A DNA stretch of 64,000 bases from Cryptomeria japonica (lineage: Eukaryota > Streptophyta > Pinopsida > Cupressales > Cupressaceae), in assembly GCF_030272615.1 (NCBI RefSeq), contig NC_081405.1, positions 469,084,008-469,148,007 of the forward strand, written 5' to 3'. Below are positions 11,600 to 24,530 of the stretch, one piece after another (the first letter of the stretch is position 1; every line of letters begins with the position of its first letter). A program made the translations under genes and the position numbers. The notes below the pieces were generated by a model, which saw only the letters and a list, made by a program, of their open reading frames with translations, made no database searches and was not told the origin of the DNA.

Positions 11600-11902
11600 A
11601 AAGAAATCTTTTGGGAGTATGGAAACAAATGTAAAACATGCTAGTTTACCCTCGGTTGATGGTGAGAAGTTGAAATACTTCTTTACCGGTAGATGAGTTA
11701 AGTTTTCACTTAATTGGTAGACATTAAATGTGAGAGTTGAAGGTAATGACACTATAAAGCAAGTGTTTTGGCTCTTATTTCATTCATCGAGCATTCAAAT
11801 TTCCTAAGAGTGTGAAAATCCCAAGTGAAGGCATCCACAACAAGAAGTGAAGCAAATCATTCGAGCACTCATACCTAAAGGTAGATTAAGGTATTTATAA
11901 CA
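11600..11902 (+). other. Spacer between ORF1 and ORF2 of element B
   Basis: About 300 bases without coding signal. Just before the ORF2 ATG there is an AT-rich TATTTATAACA, which could be a weak second promoter or chance. Confidence 0.35.
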
Positions 11903-12387
11903 ATGGCTTCCTCCTTTGCACCTGAATTCATTGCAAACCCTACTGTAATTGAAGTTGTTAAGCGCCCTAGGCCCGTATTTAAAATCATTCCCAAAATTGC
12001 GAAGAAAGATGATACCCTAGGAGCATTCTCACAAATACCCAAAGGGGTTGCTTATGCTGAGGATCCTAGAATCTACATACATTGTCATATAGATGAACTA
12101 GGAGATTATGAGATTAAGAACATGTACATGACTGCTATATGTGATGAAAATGGAAATGTTAAACCGGAAAACAAGATAATTGAAACCCTAGGTTTTGTGG
12201 AAATTCTTAGTATTCCTGATTTTCTAAAGGATGTTATAAGGATTGTGCTAAGAAGAATACATGGAGAGTTATTTTGGTTGGATTCAATTCACAAGATAAC
12301 CAAAGAAGCAGTTAGGGCAGTGACAGGCTTACCTTCACCGGTAGCAAGCCTGACAAGACTAAAAAGATTCCAAATGACACTGTAATA
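11903..12387 (+). pseudogene. Element B ORF2, N-terminal part (unknown protein)
   Basis: Begins MASSFAPEFIANPTVIEVVKRP and runs about 160 codons. Conserved with element A ORF2 at VVKRPRPVFKIIP (A: VIERP, a stop, PKFKRHP), LGAFSQIPKGV (A: TGALSNVPYGV), DPRIYIHCHIDELGD (A: SYIHCKLEDLGN) and VIRIVLRRIHGELFWLDSIHKITKEA (A: HIRYVLRIIHDQFMWLD, a stop, LHKFTKEG). A slip in the A-run near 12361 changes frame; in the other frame coding crosses element C and resumes at 35947. No known domain recognised. The LH/IHKxTKEA helix region is the best conserved part. Confidence 0.72.
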
Positions 12388-12392
12388 ACCCT

Positions 12393-13873
12393 TGTAGACT
12401 TATAAAAATGACCATATTCCTAAATGAATATTCAATGTTCATTTTATTCTCATTCCTCTATTTAGTTAAATCTAATTTAATTAAATCACCCATATTCTTC
12501 TCTTTAATTAAATAAATTATTCAATTTATTTAGCTAAATTCACTTAAGCCCTTTATGTCATTTAATTGAATAAATCATTTTATTTAATTAAATCCCTTAT
12601 CTTTACTTTTAAATTAAATTTACATTTGATTAATAGTTTACCCCAATTGAATAAATCTAATTTATTTAATTTCCCAACTTGCAACCAAATTGAAATAAAG
12701 CAATTTTTTTTAATTAATCCTATTATCCCTCATCCACTTGCATTTTCCTACATCTCCCACTTGCATCCTAACCCTATTCCTAATTTTTTCTAGAATCCAT
12801 CTAATCCTAATCAATTAACCCAAACCCATTCATTATCCCCTTTCCCTAAGTTTGAGGAGGTCACTTCTCAAATTTGGATCAAAGTCTTCTAAAGGCATTA
12901 AAGCCTTTATCCATTCAACAAGCTAACTTGTTGAATACCCCCAAATTTGGAAGGACTCTTACAAATTTGTCCCCAAAGTCTTCAAACCATTAATGGTTAA
13001 CTAACCCTTAGTGGCATGGTTAGAGACTTTTTGCCTAATTCAACCTTTATCTAACCCAAGGGTCTCATCAAGCATTCATTGCTTTGACCATGGTTATCCC
13101 TTTAACCCTTGCACAAGAGCTTACCCTTTGGGTAAAATCTTTATCCATTGGATAACCCTAACCTAACCTTAACCCTTACCTCCTAAGGTAACCATGAGGT
13201 CTTCTCAAGCATTTAATGCTTCTTTCATCTCCTCTCAAGAAATCTCATGTTGACAATTGTCAGCATTTCATTGGTGAAAATTGTAAACATGGATTGATAA
13301 CTTTCAATCTTGACCCTTGATTAACTTCTTCAATATTGACCATCCATTGCCCTATTTTCACTATAAATAAAGCTCTCATTCCTCCATTTTAAGGATCCAT
13401 GCAATCTTTTAGTATCTCATTTATGCTCAAATTTATCAATACATCTAGCTTCTCTTTGTAATAGGAGTTAATCTAATAAGCATTTTAGAGTATTTCCTTT
13501 ATGATTAGCTTAAATCATTAACTAGTATATCATGTTAGGATAGTATTGCTACTAACCTTGTCATCTTATAGTCTAGTTTACTTCATTTGTAAAATCATGT
13601 ATAGATAGAATGCATTTCATGCTAAAATCAATCTAAAGCATCCCTTGTTCTTGCATTCGTCATCCCTAAGTCACTTTGCTCAGTGATCTGAGGGAAAAGG
13701 CATTGGCTTGAGGGACCTTGTGAGATAGAGAACCATGGAACCTACCTTATGAAGTTGAGTCATTCTTCATGACTCCATAACTTGCACCAAGAAATCCTAT
13801 GGGTGTGTGGACAAGTCTCTTTGAACACAATTTTCACATTTTAAGTTTCATTGACCTGCTTTTCCCACACACA
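12393..13873 (+). repeat. Element C 5' LTR
   Basis: 1,481 bp. Near-identical over most of its length to 34484-35941, with scattered substitutions and an indel near 12740-12770. Strongly AT-rich first 450 bases, then a TATA-like CTATAAATAAAG at about 13361-13372. Confidence 0.92.
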
Positions 13874-13877
13874 TTTA

Positions 13878-13895
13878 TGGCACCCACTGTGGGGA
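13878..13895 (+). promoter_or_regulatory. Element C primer-binding site
   Basis: TGGCACCCACTGTGGGGA lies four bases after the LTR end. It begins TGG, complementary to a tRNA CCA end, and has the TGGCRCC...GGGGA form common in plant Ty3/gypsy elements. I cannot assign the tRNA. Confidence 0.65.
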
Positions 13896-16800
13896 CCTAC
13901 CCCATTAATCAAATCGGTTTTTATATATAATCACTTTTGCAGGTATGCAGGAAATAGGAATCGGCACGTGGGGAGCATCCCTTAGCACATCTAGTTAATC
14001 TTCCAGTGCATCCGGCTCACTGTTTAGCGCGTGAGACTCATTTCCCAGTGTGTGCAGACCATAACTTAGCGCATCAACTTTAATGACATTTTCCTGTAGT
14101 CTCGGCATGGAAAAACAACAAAGAAGCACATTTTGAAAATAGTTCACCGCATTGGGTCTGTCTGATAGCGCATCCCAGTTGTTTTGTACTGCATACAGTC
14201 ATCACAAACAAAAGGCAAAAATTAAAATTGTAGCCAAGTTTAAAGTTAGACTTGTTGAAGTCCACAAAAGCATGTATTTTTCTAACTACTATGGTGGGTA
14301 TTTTACAGGATTTCTGACATCTTATTGCAGAGAGGAGCTTAGTGTTATTTTTAGAATTATAAATATTTTAAATTTTTACTAACTTGTTTAAGTTAGTTAG
14401 AATTTAAAGTCTTTTTAATTCTTGTTAAATAAAATTGAACTCACCTTATTTGGGCTATAAAAAGAACCACAAAAACAATCTTTTATTGCTTTTCCTAGGA
14501 AGACAAATTTTCACTTTGGGCTTTAAAAAGAACAAGTCAAATTTTTCATTTTTGCAAACAAAGGGGTTTAGAAAGAATTTCACCATCCTTTCGTGCATAA
14601 AATGATTCACTTCAAATTTTTGCAAAGTAAAAGAATCACACATGTCCAAATTCATTTGCAACTAAAGAGGGAAGATCTTCCCCTTTTGATCGATTTCTTT
14701 TGTTGACCAAAAATTGAATTTAGTTTGTTGACCAGTTCCTTTTTAATAGATCAGAAAATCATTGCCTTAAAAGGATAAAATAAACACCATGTTTTTGTGG
14801 AGCAACATCTCCATATAGATTTTAGAAAATCATTGCCTTGAAAGATAAAAAGAACCTTGTTTGCCTTGTCTCGAAAGTGGAAGGAATATGCTCTCCCCTT
14901 AATTGGGTGATCAAAAAGCCAGACCACTCTTACACTTTTAGTCATATTGCATTAAATCCTTTAGTAGGCCTACCTTTCCGAGGGGTTGAAAAACTCTTAA
15001 AGCCATTTTTGGCTAGTGCGAAGGGAAGGACCTAAGTGGGAAATGACTTTGAAGCCAAGTGTTCCAACCCACTATAATCAAAAGTGGAAAGTGATGAAAG
15101 TCCTTTTCAACACTTGTGTGCAATGATTGGCCTTCCCCTAGTATCCTTGAGATATGTAAAGCCTTTGTTCTAAAGGTTGGGAAGCCTCCTGAGGGATTTT
15201 ATCACTGACGGTCGAACAGAAAGCCTGATTACAAACTTTAACATAGAAACTTTGAGCCGAGTCAGTATCCAGATATTTGTAATATCATAGTGCAAGGGTG
15301 GGGAAGAATCCGCCCCCAAGATCGCTCACCATATATCTCCCAAGATAACTACTCAATTGTAAAGCAATTCACTTTGGGTTAATTTCTAGCAAAAGGCAAA
15401 AAAATGGGTGCCCCCTAGGAGTGACACAGTTGTTTGAGCTGATAGAGTATCGAGACTAGTGGGATTTGATATTGCTTATAACCCTTGAATAAAGAGTCTG
15501 ATTGAAGTGCATGTTGTATCTAAACCTGTCAAAACATTGAGGATTTGAACACATCCTCATAGAACATATACTCATTATTTAGATTAAGCAAAATGGTTGT
15601 CTCTTTTGTGTTGTGTCTTCATTTGTTACTTCACAAAATCATCTATCATCACTGAAAACTCAAAACAAAATTCCAAAAATTGCAGAAAAGCAACCAATTC
15701 AAAAATCAGGGCAGTTTGGCACATAAGAGGAACCTCTTAGTGTGTAGAAACCATCTTTTAGTACATTCGACCTTTACCTTAGATTGTTAGGGCTTAATGT
15801 TAGTGCTTCATAAAAATCCAAAACTGGCAGTTTTAAGTAGCACCTTTTGAAACAGTCTGGCACGTTGAAGCATCAGCTTAGCATGTGGAGATCAAACTTT
15901 AGCATGTAGAGATTAGTAGTTAGCATGTTGGTGGCCCATATTAGCACATAACCTTTTGAACCAAGGAAAAATCAAAGCAATCCAGTCAGTGTGTCACAGG
16001 GGGCAACATAGCACGTAGGGTCTTTTCTCTAGCGCATTAAGGACTTTCTATAGTGCATTGTGTCTTTGTCTTAGCATGTAGCCAAAACTAGGAAAACAAG
16101 GGGCAAAATAGAGGTCATTTTTGAAAAATTTGAAAACAATTTTAGGAGCTTTCCTTCCTCAGCCTGAACTTCATCAAATAGGAAACCAAAACAAAGTATC
16201 CAAAACTATTCTCAAAACATGTTTTCCGTCAAAAAAAGTTGTCCAAAATCTGAAAACTAGTCACAAGATAACACATCTCTCTTATCAAAATCAGGAAACC
16301 TCATCACAAGTATCAAATAGGTCCTTCAATCAAATAGATTTCTATCCCCAAACACACTTGTTTTAAAACTCGAAGTTGTCAAATCAAGTTTCCATATCGG
16401 GAAAGCTTGCATTCCATATCATTTGACACACTTTGTCGTGAGGGGGCATCTAAACCTTCATTTTGATAAAGTAAAACTTAAATTTCCAAAACAAGCTAAA
16501 GAAAATCCAAAACAAATCAAAGGAAACCATTGATTGCTTGTGCATGACTAATCTTCATATTCTAAGAAGAAAGAGTATTTATCATAACACTAAGTTGAAG
16601 AAACAACAACCCAGTTCTCTGAAACTTGCCAAACGGAATAAATTTTTATACATCAATCACCAGCTCTTCAAATCTCATCGAACATTCCATTATCATATGC
16701 ACTTGTGTCTTCAAGAAAAAACAAATGAATTTGACAAAAACTATTGAGGAGTAGAGGATTTTGTCAAAAGTCAGCATTCACTCAACACTTGAATCAAGGA

Positions 16801-16952
16801 GGAAAGATCAATTTGGCCTTCTTTCCCAAAGAGTGCATCACTTACAACATACCCCGATTTGAACCACCAACCCGTGAACAAAACATCGAAGAGGAGTTTG
16901 TTCCTTTTGTCACTGAAGGATTTTATTAGATTCCTTTTGTTACTCGCTCTCA
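13896..16952 (+). other. Long 5' leader of element C with scattered TAGCGCA motifs
   Basis: About 3 kb without a supported gene. It holds many copies of a degenerate TTAGCGCAT/TTAGCATGTAG/CAGTGCAT motif in two clusters (about 13980-14200 and 15720-16080); exact TAGCGC cores are at 14025, 14067, 14166 and 16030. A short frame at 16744-16929 has protein-like composition but no recognisable domain and may be a decayed gag N-terminus. A GAGGGGGCAT motif sits at about 16440. Confidence 0.5.
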
Positions 16953-18485
16953 ATGAAACAAAAAAAGAAAAATGCAACCAGAGTCCAACATGAATCTAAG
17001 GTTATCAAATCCTTTCGAGTGTCCAAATCTAGAGGACACCAAAATTTCAAGAAAATCCTCCAAGAATGTCAAGAAAGCGCTTCATTTCAAAAACTTGTGG
17101 AAAGACTTATGGAAAATGACAAGGAAAAATATCTACTCATGGTCACAAGCAAAAGAGTTAAACTTCCTGAAGACTTTGACACCGACATTTTTAGAATGAG
17201 GTCTCAACATTATGATTATCAAGAATGACAAAGAGAGGAAGAAACCCGTGACCCTGAACAAAACATACATGATAAAAATCTACCAGAACAGAACTTGCCT
17301 GAGCAAGATATCCCTGAGCAAAACATTCCCAAGCAAAACATACCATTCCACACACCATTTTAGCTTAGAACAAATACAAGGGAAGAACCCTTCCCTCAGA
17401 AAAATAATGCACCTTTGATTGCTCTCACTTAACAAATGCAAATGTTACAAAGACAAATGTAAGACATGCAACAAGGGACAATAATATGATACTCCTTAAC
17501 TGAAATTTGTCCTTATTCTTTTGACAGACGGTTAAACATGGTGCCTTTTCCCCCAAACTCAGACATTCCCAAATTTGACAAATATGATGGGAAAAGTGAT
17601 CCCTATGATCATGTTCAGGAATTTTGTACCATAAGTCTTGAATTTGCTCATGATGACACCTATTTGATGAGGTTATTCCCAAGAAGCTTGGGAGGACAAA
17701 CAATGGAATGGTTATCCAAAATCACACCTCCTATCAGATCATTCGATGAATTAGTCAACAAATTCATAACTCAATATTCCTATAACATTCAACATGCTAT
17801 CACTATGCTAGATTTTTGTAATACCAAGCAGAAAAACAATGAAACATTCATGTTATTCCTTCAATGTTGGTGATGTATGGTTTCGAGATATCCTCGAGAT
17901 GTGCCCGAAAAGGAAAAGATGGAAATTTCCATTGACAACTTGAATAGTGAGATGAGTTACATACTCAAGCTTCAATGCATACCATCTTTTTCCAAATTGA
18001 TTGAGAATGGCATCCAAGTAGAAGAGGCATGTGTCAGGAAAGGAACATTAAAAATTTTCAAAGAAGGAACAAGTTCATCCAATTACAACAACCAAAACAA
18101 CAACTTAGACAAATCCAGATTCTGGACCAGAAATAAAAACATTGGAAATGAACGAGGAAATGAATCAAATGATCCAAAATCCAAGCAACCGGTGCTAGCG
18201 TTATCAAGTAATCCTCAAGCTACAAACAATCCCAAAGGTGCTAACGAACGTACTAACACTTATGCACCAAATACGAATCAAGATCAACTCAACACAAACA
18301 ACACCAACAATACCCAAAACAATAATACCAATCAAGGACCTAATCCAAACTCATGAGGTAATGCAAACAACTTTCCAAAATGCATTTACACACCACTAGG
18401 GCAATCACTAGAGTCACCATTCAGAGAACTCTTGGCAAACAAAATTATCTCCTTACCAGCAATCAACAACTTTGAACAACAAATC
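16953..18485 (+). pseudogene. Element C gag
   Basis: One frame from an ATG at 16953, interrupted by several stops (for example 17226, 17370, 17874, 18354) but with no frameshift. It contains a short repeat of LPEQN/IPEQN units (about 17270-17345), then a Retrotrans_gag capsid domain: FDKYDGKSDPYDHVQEF, LMRLFPRSLGGQTMEWL, FDELVNKFITQY. Asn-rich tail at about 18080-18350. It would form the virus-like particle. The first in-frame ATG is taken as start, but the N-terminus is uncertain. Confidence 0.8.
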
Positions 18486-21320
18486 AAACCACCCTGGTAG
18501 AATGACTCACACTTTTGTGATTTTTATCGCAACAAAGGTCATAAAACAAATGATTGCATGAGACTAAAAAACATTGTTCAAGACATGGTTGATAGAGGCA
18601 ATTTAACAGTCGATGGTCTCAAGACAAATGGTGACCATGGAGCCTTTAAGAATCCTCTTCCCAATTACAACAAGGATGGAGCTTCAACCTCAAATGATAC
18701 AAATGGAGCTCGTATCAATCACATATACAATAACATCATCAATCACATATCAGCTGAGGGCAATCAAGTAAATGTCATCACAATCAAAGACAAGTGTGAA
18801 AATGAATCTATCAACGTAATAACCAGGGCTCAAAAATATGTGTTGAAGGGGCATATGTCAACAAAAAACACCATACCCAAAATTCAATATGATCTAGTCA
18901 ATAAACTACACAAAACTCTTGCTCAAATATCTATAATGGAGTTACTGAAACTTTTTCCAAAGCACAAATACATCTTGGAACAAGCATTATTGGAAACAAA
19001 TGTACCTCAAGATATGGATGCTGACAAATTCCAAGCCATGGTAGCTCATATGATAGGGCCTCATAATCTTACCTTTTCTAAGCATGATAATATCTCATTG
19101 ATCCATCCACACAATACTCCACTCCACATTGAAGTCTTGGTCTACAAGAATCAATTCAAAAGAGTATTAATAGATGGAGGAGATGAACTCGATATCTGTA
19201 CCTTGAAACTTATCCATTAATTAGGCTTCTCTGAGCAATCTATTGATCTACGCAAAAAGAACACTATCAAATCATATGATAATGAAGAGAGATCATCCAA
19301 AGGAACATTAATGTTGCCAATTCAAGGAGGACCAATACAAAAGGACACTATGTGCCAAGTCTTAGACATAGACCTCACATACAATATCTTATCGGGTTGA
19401 CCTTGGATACATGAAATGCAAGAAGTACCTTCTACTTATCATCAGTGTGTTAAGTTCCCCTACAATTGGAAGGGGATTTCTATATCAGTAGATCATAATC
19501 CATTTCAACATTGTAATGCTATGGGGGCAGCCCAAGACAGCTTGGTTCCACATAATAGAGAAAAACAAAGTTACTCAACACCAGATCTTTAGCAAGAAAA
19601 GTGTACATCACTATCTATGGATTTCAAGCAGAAAAAGAAAATCAAAGAGCAAGGCATGGGAGGATAATCTTTGGAACCCATGTGTTTGGCCAACTTACCA
19701 GCATCACCTAAATCTCATGGATTACCTACAACATCAACACATCAAGCAACCTAGCCCATCACCAAATATGATGGCAAATTTATCCAACTAAGCACTTTAG
19801 CACATGAATCAGAGGAGAAAGACATCCTTAGTTGGCTATACAAGGATGAGGAAGAAGACAGAGCAGTTATTGTGAAAGTAGCTATACCAATGCACCTATA
19901 TGGAAAAGGCTACTTGATCATGAAACATATGGGATACAATGGCAAAGGACCTATTGGTAAATGTTAGGAAGGCATCACAGAACCATTAGATCCTCCTTCA
20001 CAATTCAGTAAAGACAAAAAAGGACTGGGCTATGAATACATTTTACCACCAAGGAAGACACCAAGAAAATACCAAAAACCTCAGTGGAAAGAAAAGAAGA
20101 AATACAAGGAGGACTCCTGGTAGGAGGCACTATTTGAGTTAGCTGAGACAATATGCAAAGAATGTGAAAATCAAGAATGAAAACAATATCAAAGGAAGCC
20201 CATCAATCAAAAGAAGGAAGCATCTAATATAGAAGCACATCATATTCAAGAACCAATATCTGAAAAAGAAGAATCACCTCCTAGTAACATCATTCCTCCT
20301 TGAGGAGAGACAGTATACAAACAAATGCAAAGAGTGGAAGCAGGATCTAACATAGAATCAAAGAAAACTATCAAACTTGTATCAATTAGCAAAGACCTAT
20401 TCTCACCCTACAACATATCAGTCCACAACACTACTAGAATCTGAGATAATACCTCTGACACTGATTCCAATGAATATGAATGGGCCAGCTAGTCTAATGT
20501 TATTGAAGATATTGGTGCAAATGACAGTCATACACCCATCTCTCAAGAAGAACATGACACAGAATATAGACCACTTGAATTTGGTCCATAAAATATCTAT
20601 GATGCCAAGGAAAATGAGCAATGACATTATGAGCAAGTCTATATAGAAGATGATACCATCAAAGACCTTGATGAAATCCTTAACTTCTTTAACACCTAGG
20701 CCAACCACGATGATACCTCCATCCTAACACTTACAATAGCTGAACTTGATCCACCTAACGACTCCTTTCCACTTGTCTTTCTTGACCTCATAGACTAGGA
20801 CAAACCTGAAACTCATGATAAACCAATTTTCCCAAATGACGAATCCATTATCCATTACTTGTGTATTGTTAACCCAGAAATAGATTCTACCAGTGAAAAA
20901 AGTAATGACATTTGCAATCAGGGGAGTACCAAGTCTCTTAGTCACAAAAATGAACAACATAAAATATCTACTACTAAAAACCAGTCAGTGGTAGCAATAG
21001 ATCACAAAAAAGTAAAAATAAAGGACACATCTGAGGGTGAAAACCTTTTTAAGGCACCTAAAGATGGGAGACTTGACACTCTTCCTGAGCATTATCATGA
21101 GCAATCACCCATATTGATTGATCCCTCTCAATCAATCAACATTGGTACTACAAAAGCAACAAAAAATATACACCTTGCAGAATCTTTGACAGAGGAAGAA
21201 AGGTCAGAGTTTATCAAATTTTTTAAAGAAAAGCAAATCAACTTTGCTTGGTCATATGTAGATATGCCCGAGATTGATCCACAATTAATCATGCATCACT
21301 TATCCATTACTCCAGGAGCT
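18486..21320 (+). pseudogene. Element C zinc finger, protease and G-patch linker
   Basis: Same frame as gag. A zinc-finger relative FCDFYRNKGHKTNDC lies near 18513-18557, then a linker. A retropepsin-type motif RVLIDGGDELDICTL is at about 19160-19205: DGG replaces D-[ST]-G, as is common in this plant group. It is followed by a GWPWIHEM-like site with the first Trp lost to a stop at 19398. Farther on are glycine-patch motifs (GYNGKGPIGK and KKGLGYEY, about 19930-20040). At least ten in-frame stops interrupt the region. It joins RT without a frame change, so gag to RT was one polyprotein. Confidence 0.72.
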
Positions 21321-22014
21321 AATCCTATCAAGCAAAAACTGTGAAAGATGAATCCACTTGTGGCACTCATGGTTAAAGCTGAGCTGAAGAAACTATTAGA
21401 TGTCAGATTCATTCAACCTATCGACTATGCTGAATGGATTTCCAACATTGTACCAATATCAAAACCAGATGGCAATATCAGAATATGCACTAATTTTAGA
21501 GATGTCAACAAAGCGTGTCCAAAGGATGACTTTCCTTTACCCAGTATCAACATAATTGTAGACCTCACTGCAGGCCACGCAATGCTATCACTAATGGATG
21601 GTTTTTTAGGCTATAATCAAATCAAGAGCCCCAAAGGATCAAGATAGAACAACATTTACCTATCCCTAGGGAACGTAATTTTGGAATGTCATGCCTTTTG
21701 GCTTGAAGAATGCAAGAGCAACTTATCAAAGAGAAATGACAACAATCTTTCATGACATGATGCATACCTTCATGGAGGACTATGTGGATGATTTACTTGC
21801 TAAATCATTCACTAGGGCAAAACATTTAAGCATCTTAGAAATTTTTTTTGACAGATTGGAAAAGTTCCAAGTCAGGATCAACCTTAAGAAGTGTGTCTTT
21901 GGGGTTACATCAGGCAAGTTACTAGGCTACATAGTTTCAGCTAAGGGTATTGAAGTGGATCCAACAAAGGTACAAACCATTATGGAGATGCCACCACCAA
22001 AGAACATCAACTAG
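21321..22014 (+). pseudogene. Element C reverse transcriptase
   Basis: Copies the element RNA into DNA in the particle. Visible motifs: KPDGNIRICTNFRDVNKACPKD, the LSLMDGFLGYNQI block (catalytic D), then after a frameshift near 21645-21690 MPFGLKNARATYQR and the YVDD catalytic box (EDYVDDLLAKS at about 21776-21808), followed by KCVFGVTSGKLLGYIVS. The catalytic aspartates are all present, but the frameshift and a stop at 21342 break the gene. Confidence 0.85.
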
Positions 22015-22395
22015 CTCAGATCTCTACAAGGAAGGCTCCAATCAATCAAGCGATTCATCGCTCAACTAGCAGATAAAAGTCTACCATTCACTCATTTTCT
22101 ACATAAAAATGTACCATTCAGATCGGAAGCCAAATGTGTAGAATCATTTTATCAAATCAAGTAGTATCTAATGAATCCACCAGTTCTAGTACCACCAATA
22201 ACAGGGAAGCCACTCATTCTCTACATTTCAACAATAGATATATCACTAGGGGCATTATTAGCACAAGAGGATCAACAAGGCAAGGAATGAGCTATATATT
22301 ACATCAGCAGGACATTGAACAGATATGAACTCAACTATACATTCATTGAGAAGGCTTGTCTAATAGTGGTATTTGCCTCTCAAAAGTTTCGACAG
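22015..22395 (+). pseudogene. Element C RT-connection/RNase H-like remnant
   Basis: Encodes the RNase H-like segment that follows RT in Ty3/gypsy elements: SIKRFIAQLADKS, ISLGALLAQEDQQGKE, AIYYISRTLNRYELNYT, VFASQKFRQ. It stops abruptly at about 22395 where homologues continue; compare element F, which has a further RNase H domain and the integrase zinc finger here. Broken by stops and frame changes. Confidence 0.65.
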
Positions 22396-23061
22396 ATAAT
22401 GGATGACCTTTCAAGAACCAAGATGTGCGAGAACTATGTGAAAAATTCAAAATCCAACATCGTTTCTCTACACCTTACTACCCTCAGGGGAATAGTCAGG
22501 CCGAAGTATCCAACAAAACAATATTGAAAATCCTAAAGAAAATAGTGAATGATGCAGGAAAAGTTTAGCATGTACAACTCAATCCAGCACTTTGAGTATA
22601 AAGAACTAGCATCTGCACACCTATGGGAGCTACACCATATTCATTGGTATATGGATCAGAAGCAATTTTACCATTGAAGGTAGAAATTCCATCTCTCAGT
22701 CTCTTTCAAAGGCCTGATTCCAGATGAAGGGTATCGAGTCAACCGACTATAGGAGCTTGAACTTCTAGATGAGAGACACCAATGTGCCTACACTCATCTC
22801 AAAGAATATCAGCAATGCATGTGCAGAAGCTACAACCACAAGGTCATTCCCAAAATTTTTAAAATTGGTGCCCTAGTACTCAAGGAAAATCCTAGAAATC
22901 AACAAGATTGGGAAAAGAAAGGGAAATTTGAACCTAACTGGATAGATCCCTATGTCATCATATCAACCTATGGATCAGACACTTATCAGCTAACAACTTC
23001 TGAAGGAGATGTGCTCGACGAACCAACTAACAACATCCATCTGAAGAAATACTACACTTGA
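22396..23061 (+). pseudogene. Element C integrase, C-terminal part only
   Basis: The frame joins RNase H-like coding directly to the second half of an integrase core (DNG, then RELCEKFKIQH, STPYYPQGNSQAE with the catalytic Glu). Next come TPMGATPYSLVYGSEAILP and a chromo-less C-terminal domain (KGKFEPNWIDPYVI, NIHLKKYYT) ending at 23061. The second RNase H domain, H2C2 zinc finger and first catalytic Asp are missing, so an internal deletion at about 22395 removed them. Not functional. Confidence 0.72.
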
Positions 23062-24090
23062 GCAGTCTAATACATGAAAAAGTGAAAAAAAAATATATAT
23101 CAAAAATCAAGAAAAAGGAAATAAAAAGGTGCAATAAAAGCAACTGATGAAAATTTGGCAATAGGAGCTATTGTGAGAGGACAACTCCTCTATCTATATT
23201 TTACCATTATATCCATAGTTAAGCACTATCGGGCATCACCTGACATTTTATCACAATATCCATCCAGCACATACTTAGTGTAGTCACTATCTTGGTTTAT
23301 CCACATATCCTTTCGCCACATCTCACCATGGCTTGGTAATCACTGCACATATCCACATTAAGAGGAATGCTTAGCTAGGAGCAACATTGATCAGAACTTT
23401 TAGTGCATTCAATACATCAAAACTTGTAGCAAACTCAGAACATCATATCCAGCAAACAAAACTCAACAATCACAAAAACCACACATTAATCACTTAACGG
23501 GATTCACAAAATATGATGGATGATTTTTTGAAGTATCAAATGTGGCATCTTGCATCAATTTTTGACTATTTTTGCACTTGAACCTTTTGAATTATTGGAT
23601 CCTCTATATTTTCTCAATAAAAGCTTCAAAGCTAGAGAAAGTTGTGGGGACTTCAATGTTTTTTTTAGTTTTCTGTCTGTGAGACGATCATTTGTACTAT
23701 GCAGATACTTGTCTCAAGACATGATTCAAACATATCACTGAAGACATGATCCCACATTGCGCATACAAATGGTTTGATCTTGTCTGTTTATACGCAATCC
23801 TCACTCAGGTCATCCTGGTTCAATTATACCTTGATGCTTGTGCTATCTTGCAAAATAAAAAATCATGTAAATTTTTCTCAGGTCATTATGGTTCAATTAT
23901 TCCATTATGCTTGTATAAGTTTTCAACATATCCCAAACAAATCAATGCTCAATGATGATACCTACAAAGAAAGCAAAAACATGTAACTAAACAGGGATGA
24001 CCAATGCAGAATGATGATGCTCAAATAAATTAGTTGCATATCATTTTACAATTAGTTCCATACCATTTTAAATCTTGCATTAGTATCATC
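23062..24090 (+). other. Spacer after element C integrase
   Basis: No gene seen. It includes an imperfect direct duplication with period 73 bp (CTCAGGTCAT at 23804 and 23877). Confidence 0.5.
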
Positions 24091-24300
24091 AGCATATCAT
24101 ACATCTCATTTTCAAGATACATCTCACAGCATATCATTATCATACATCTCATTTTCAAGATACATCTCATAGCATATGATTATCATACATCTCATTTTCA
24201 AGATACATCTCACAGCATATCATTATCATACATCTCATTTTCAAGATACATCTCACAACATATCATATCATACATCTCATTTTCAAGATACATCTCATAA
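24091..24300 (+). repeat. 43-bp tandem repeat, five copies, in element C
   Basis: Units begin CATACATCTCATTTTCAAG at 24098, 24141, 24184, 24227 and 24269 (periods 43, 43, 43, 42). They are nearly identical, so the array is young relative to the element. It lies between integrase and the antisense PMD gene, where Tat-group elements often carry minisatellites. Open frames here are by-products of the repeat. Confidence 0.9.
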
Positions 24301-24530
24301 ACATCATGCATTAACACATCATATTCATCACATATCAAATCACATACATCTAAGCATCACATCATCATCATGGAAAAATCAAAATCATATAGAAAGCATC
24401 AACCATCACACTTCACATGAGGATCAAGGAAAATGGTGTCATATATATCTAAAAAATGATCAATGTGCAAAATATGTCATGTCTGTGCCAATACAACAAA
24501 ATGATCAAAATACAATAGAGACAACGTCTC

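Noticed and set aside
24091-24300. Possible CRISPR-like direct repeat array
   Set aside because: Units are head-to-tail without unique spacers, in a plant retrotransposon.
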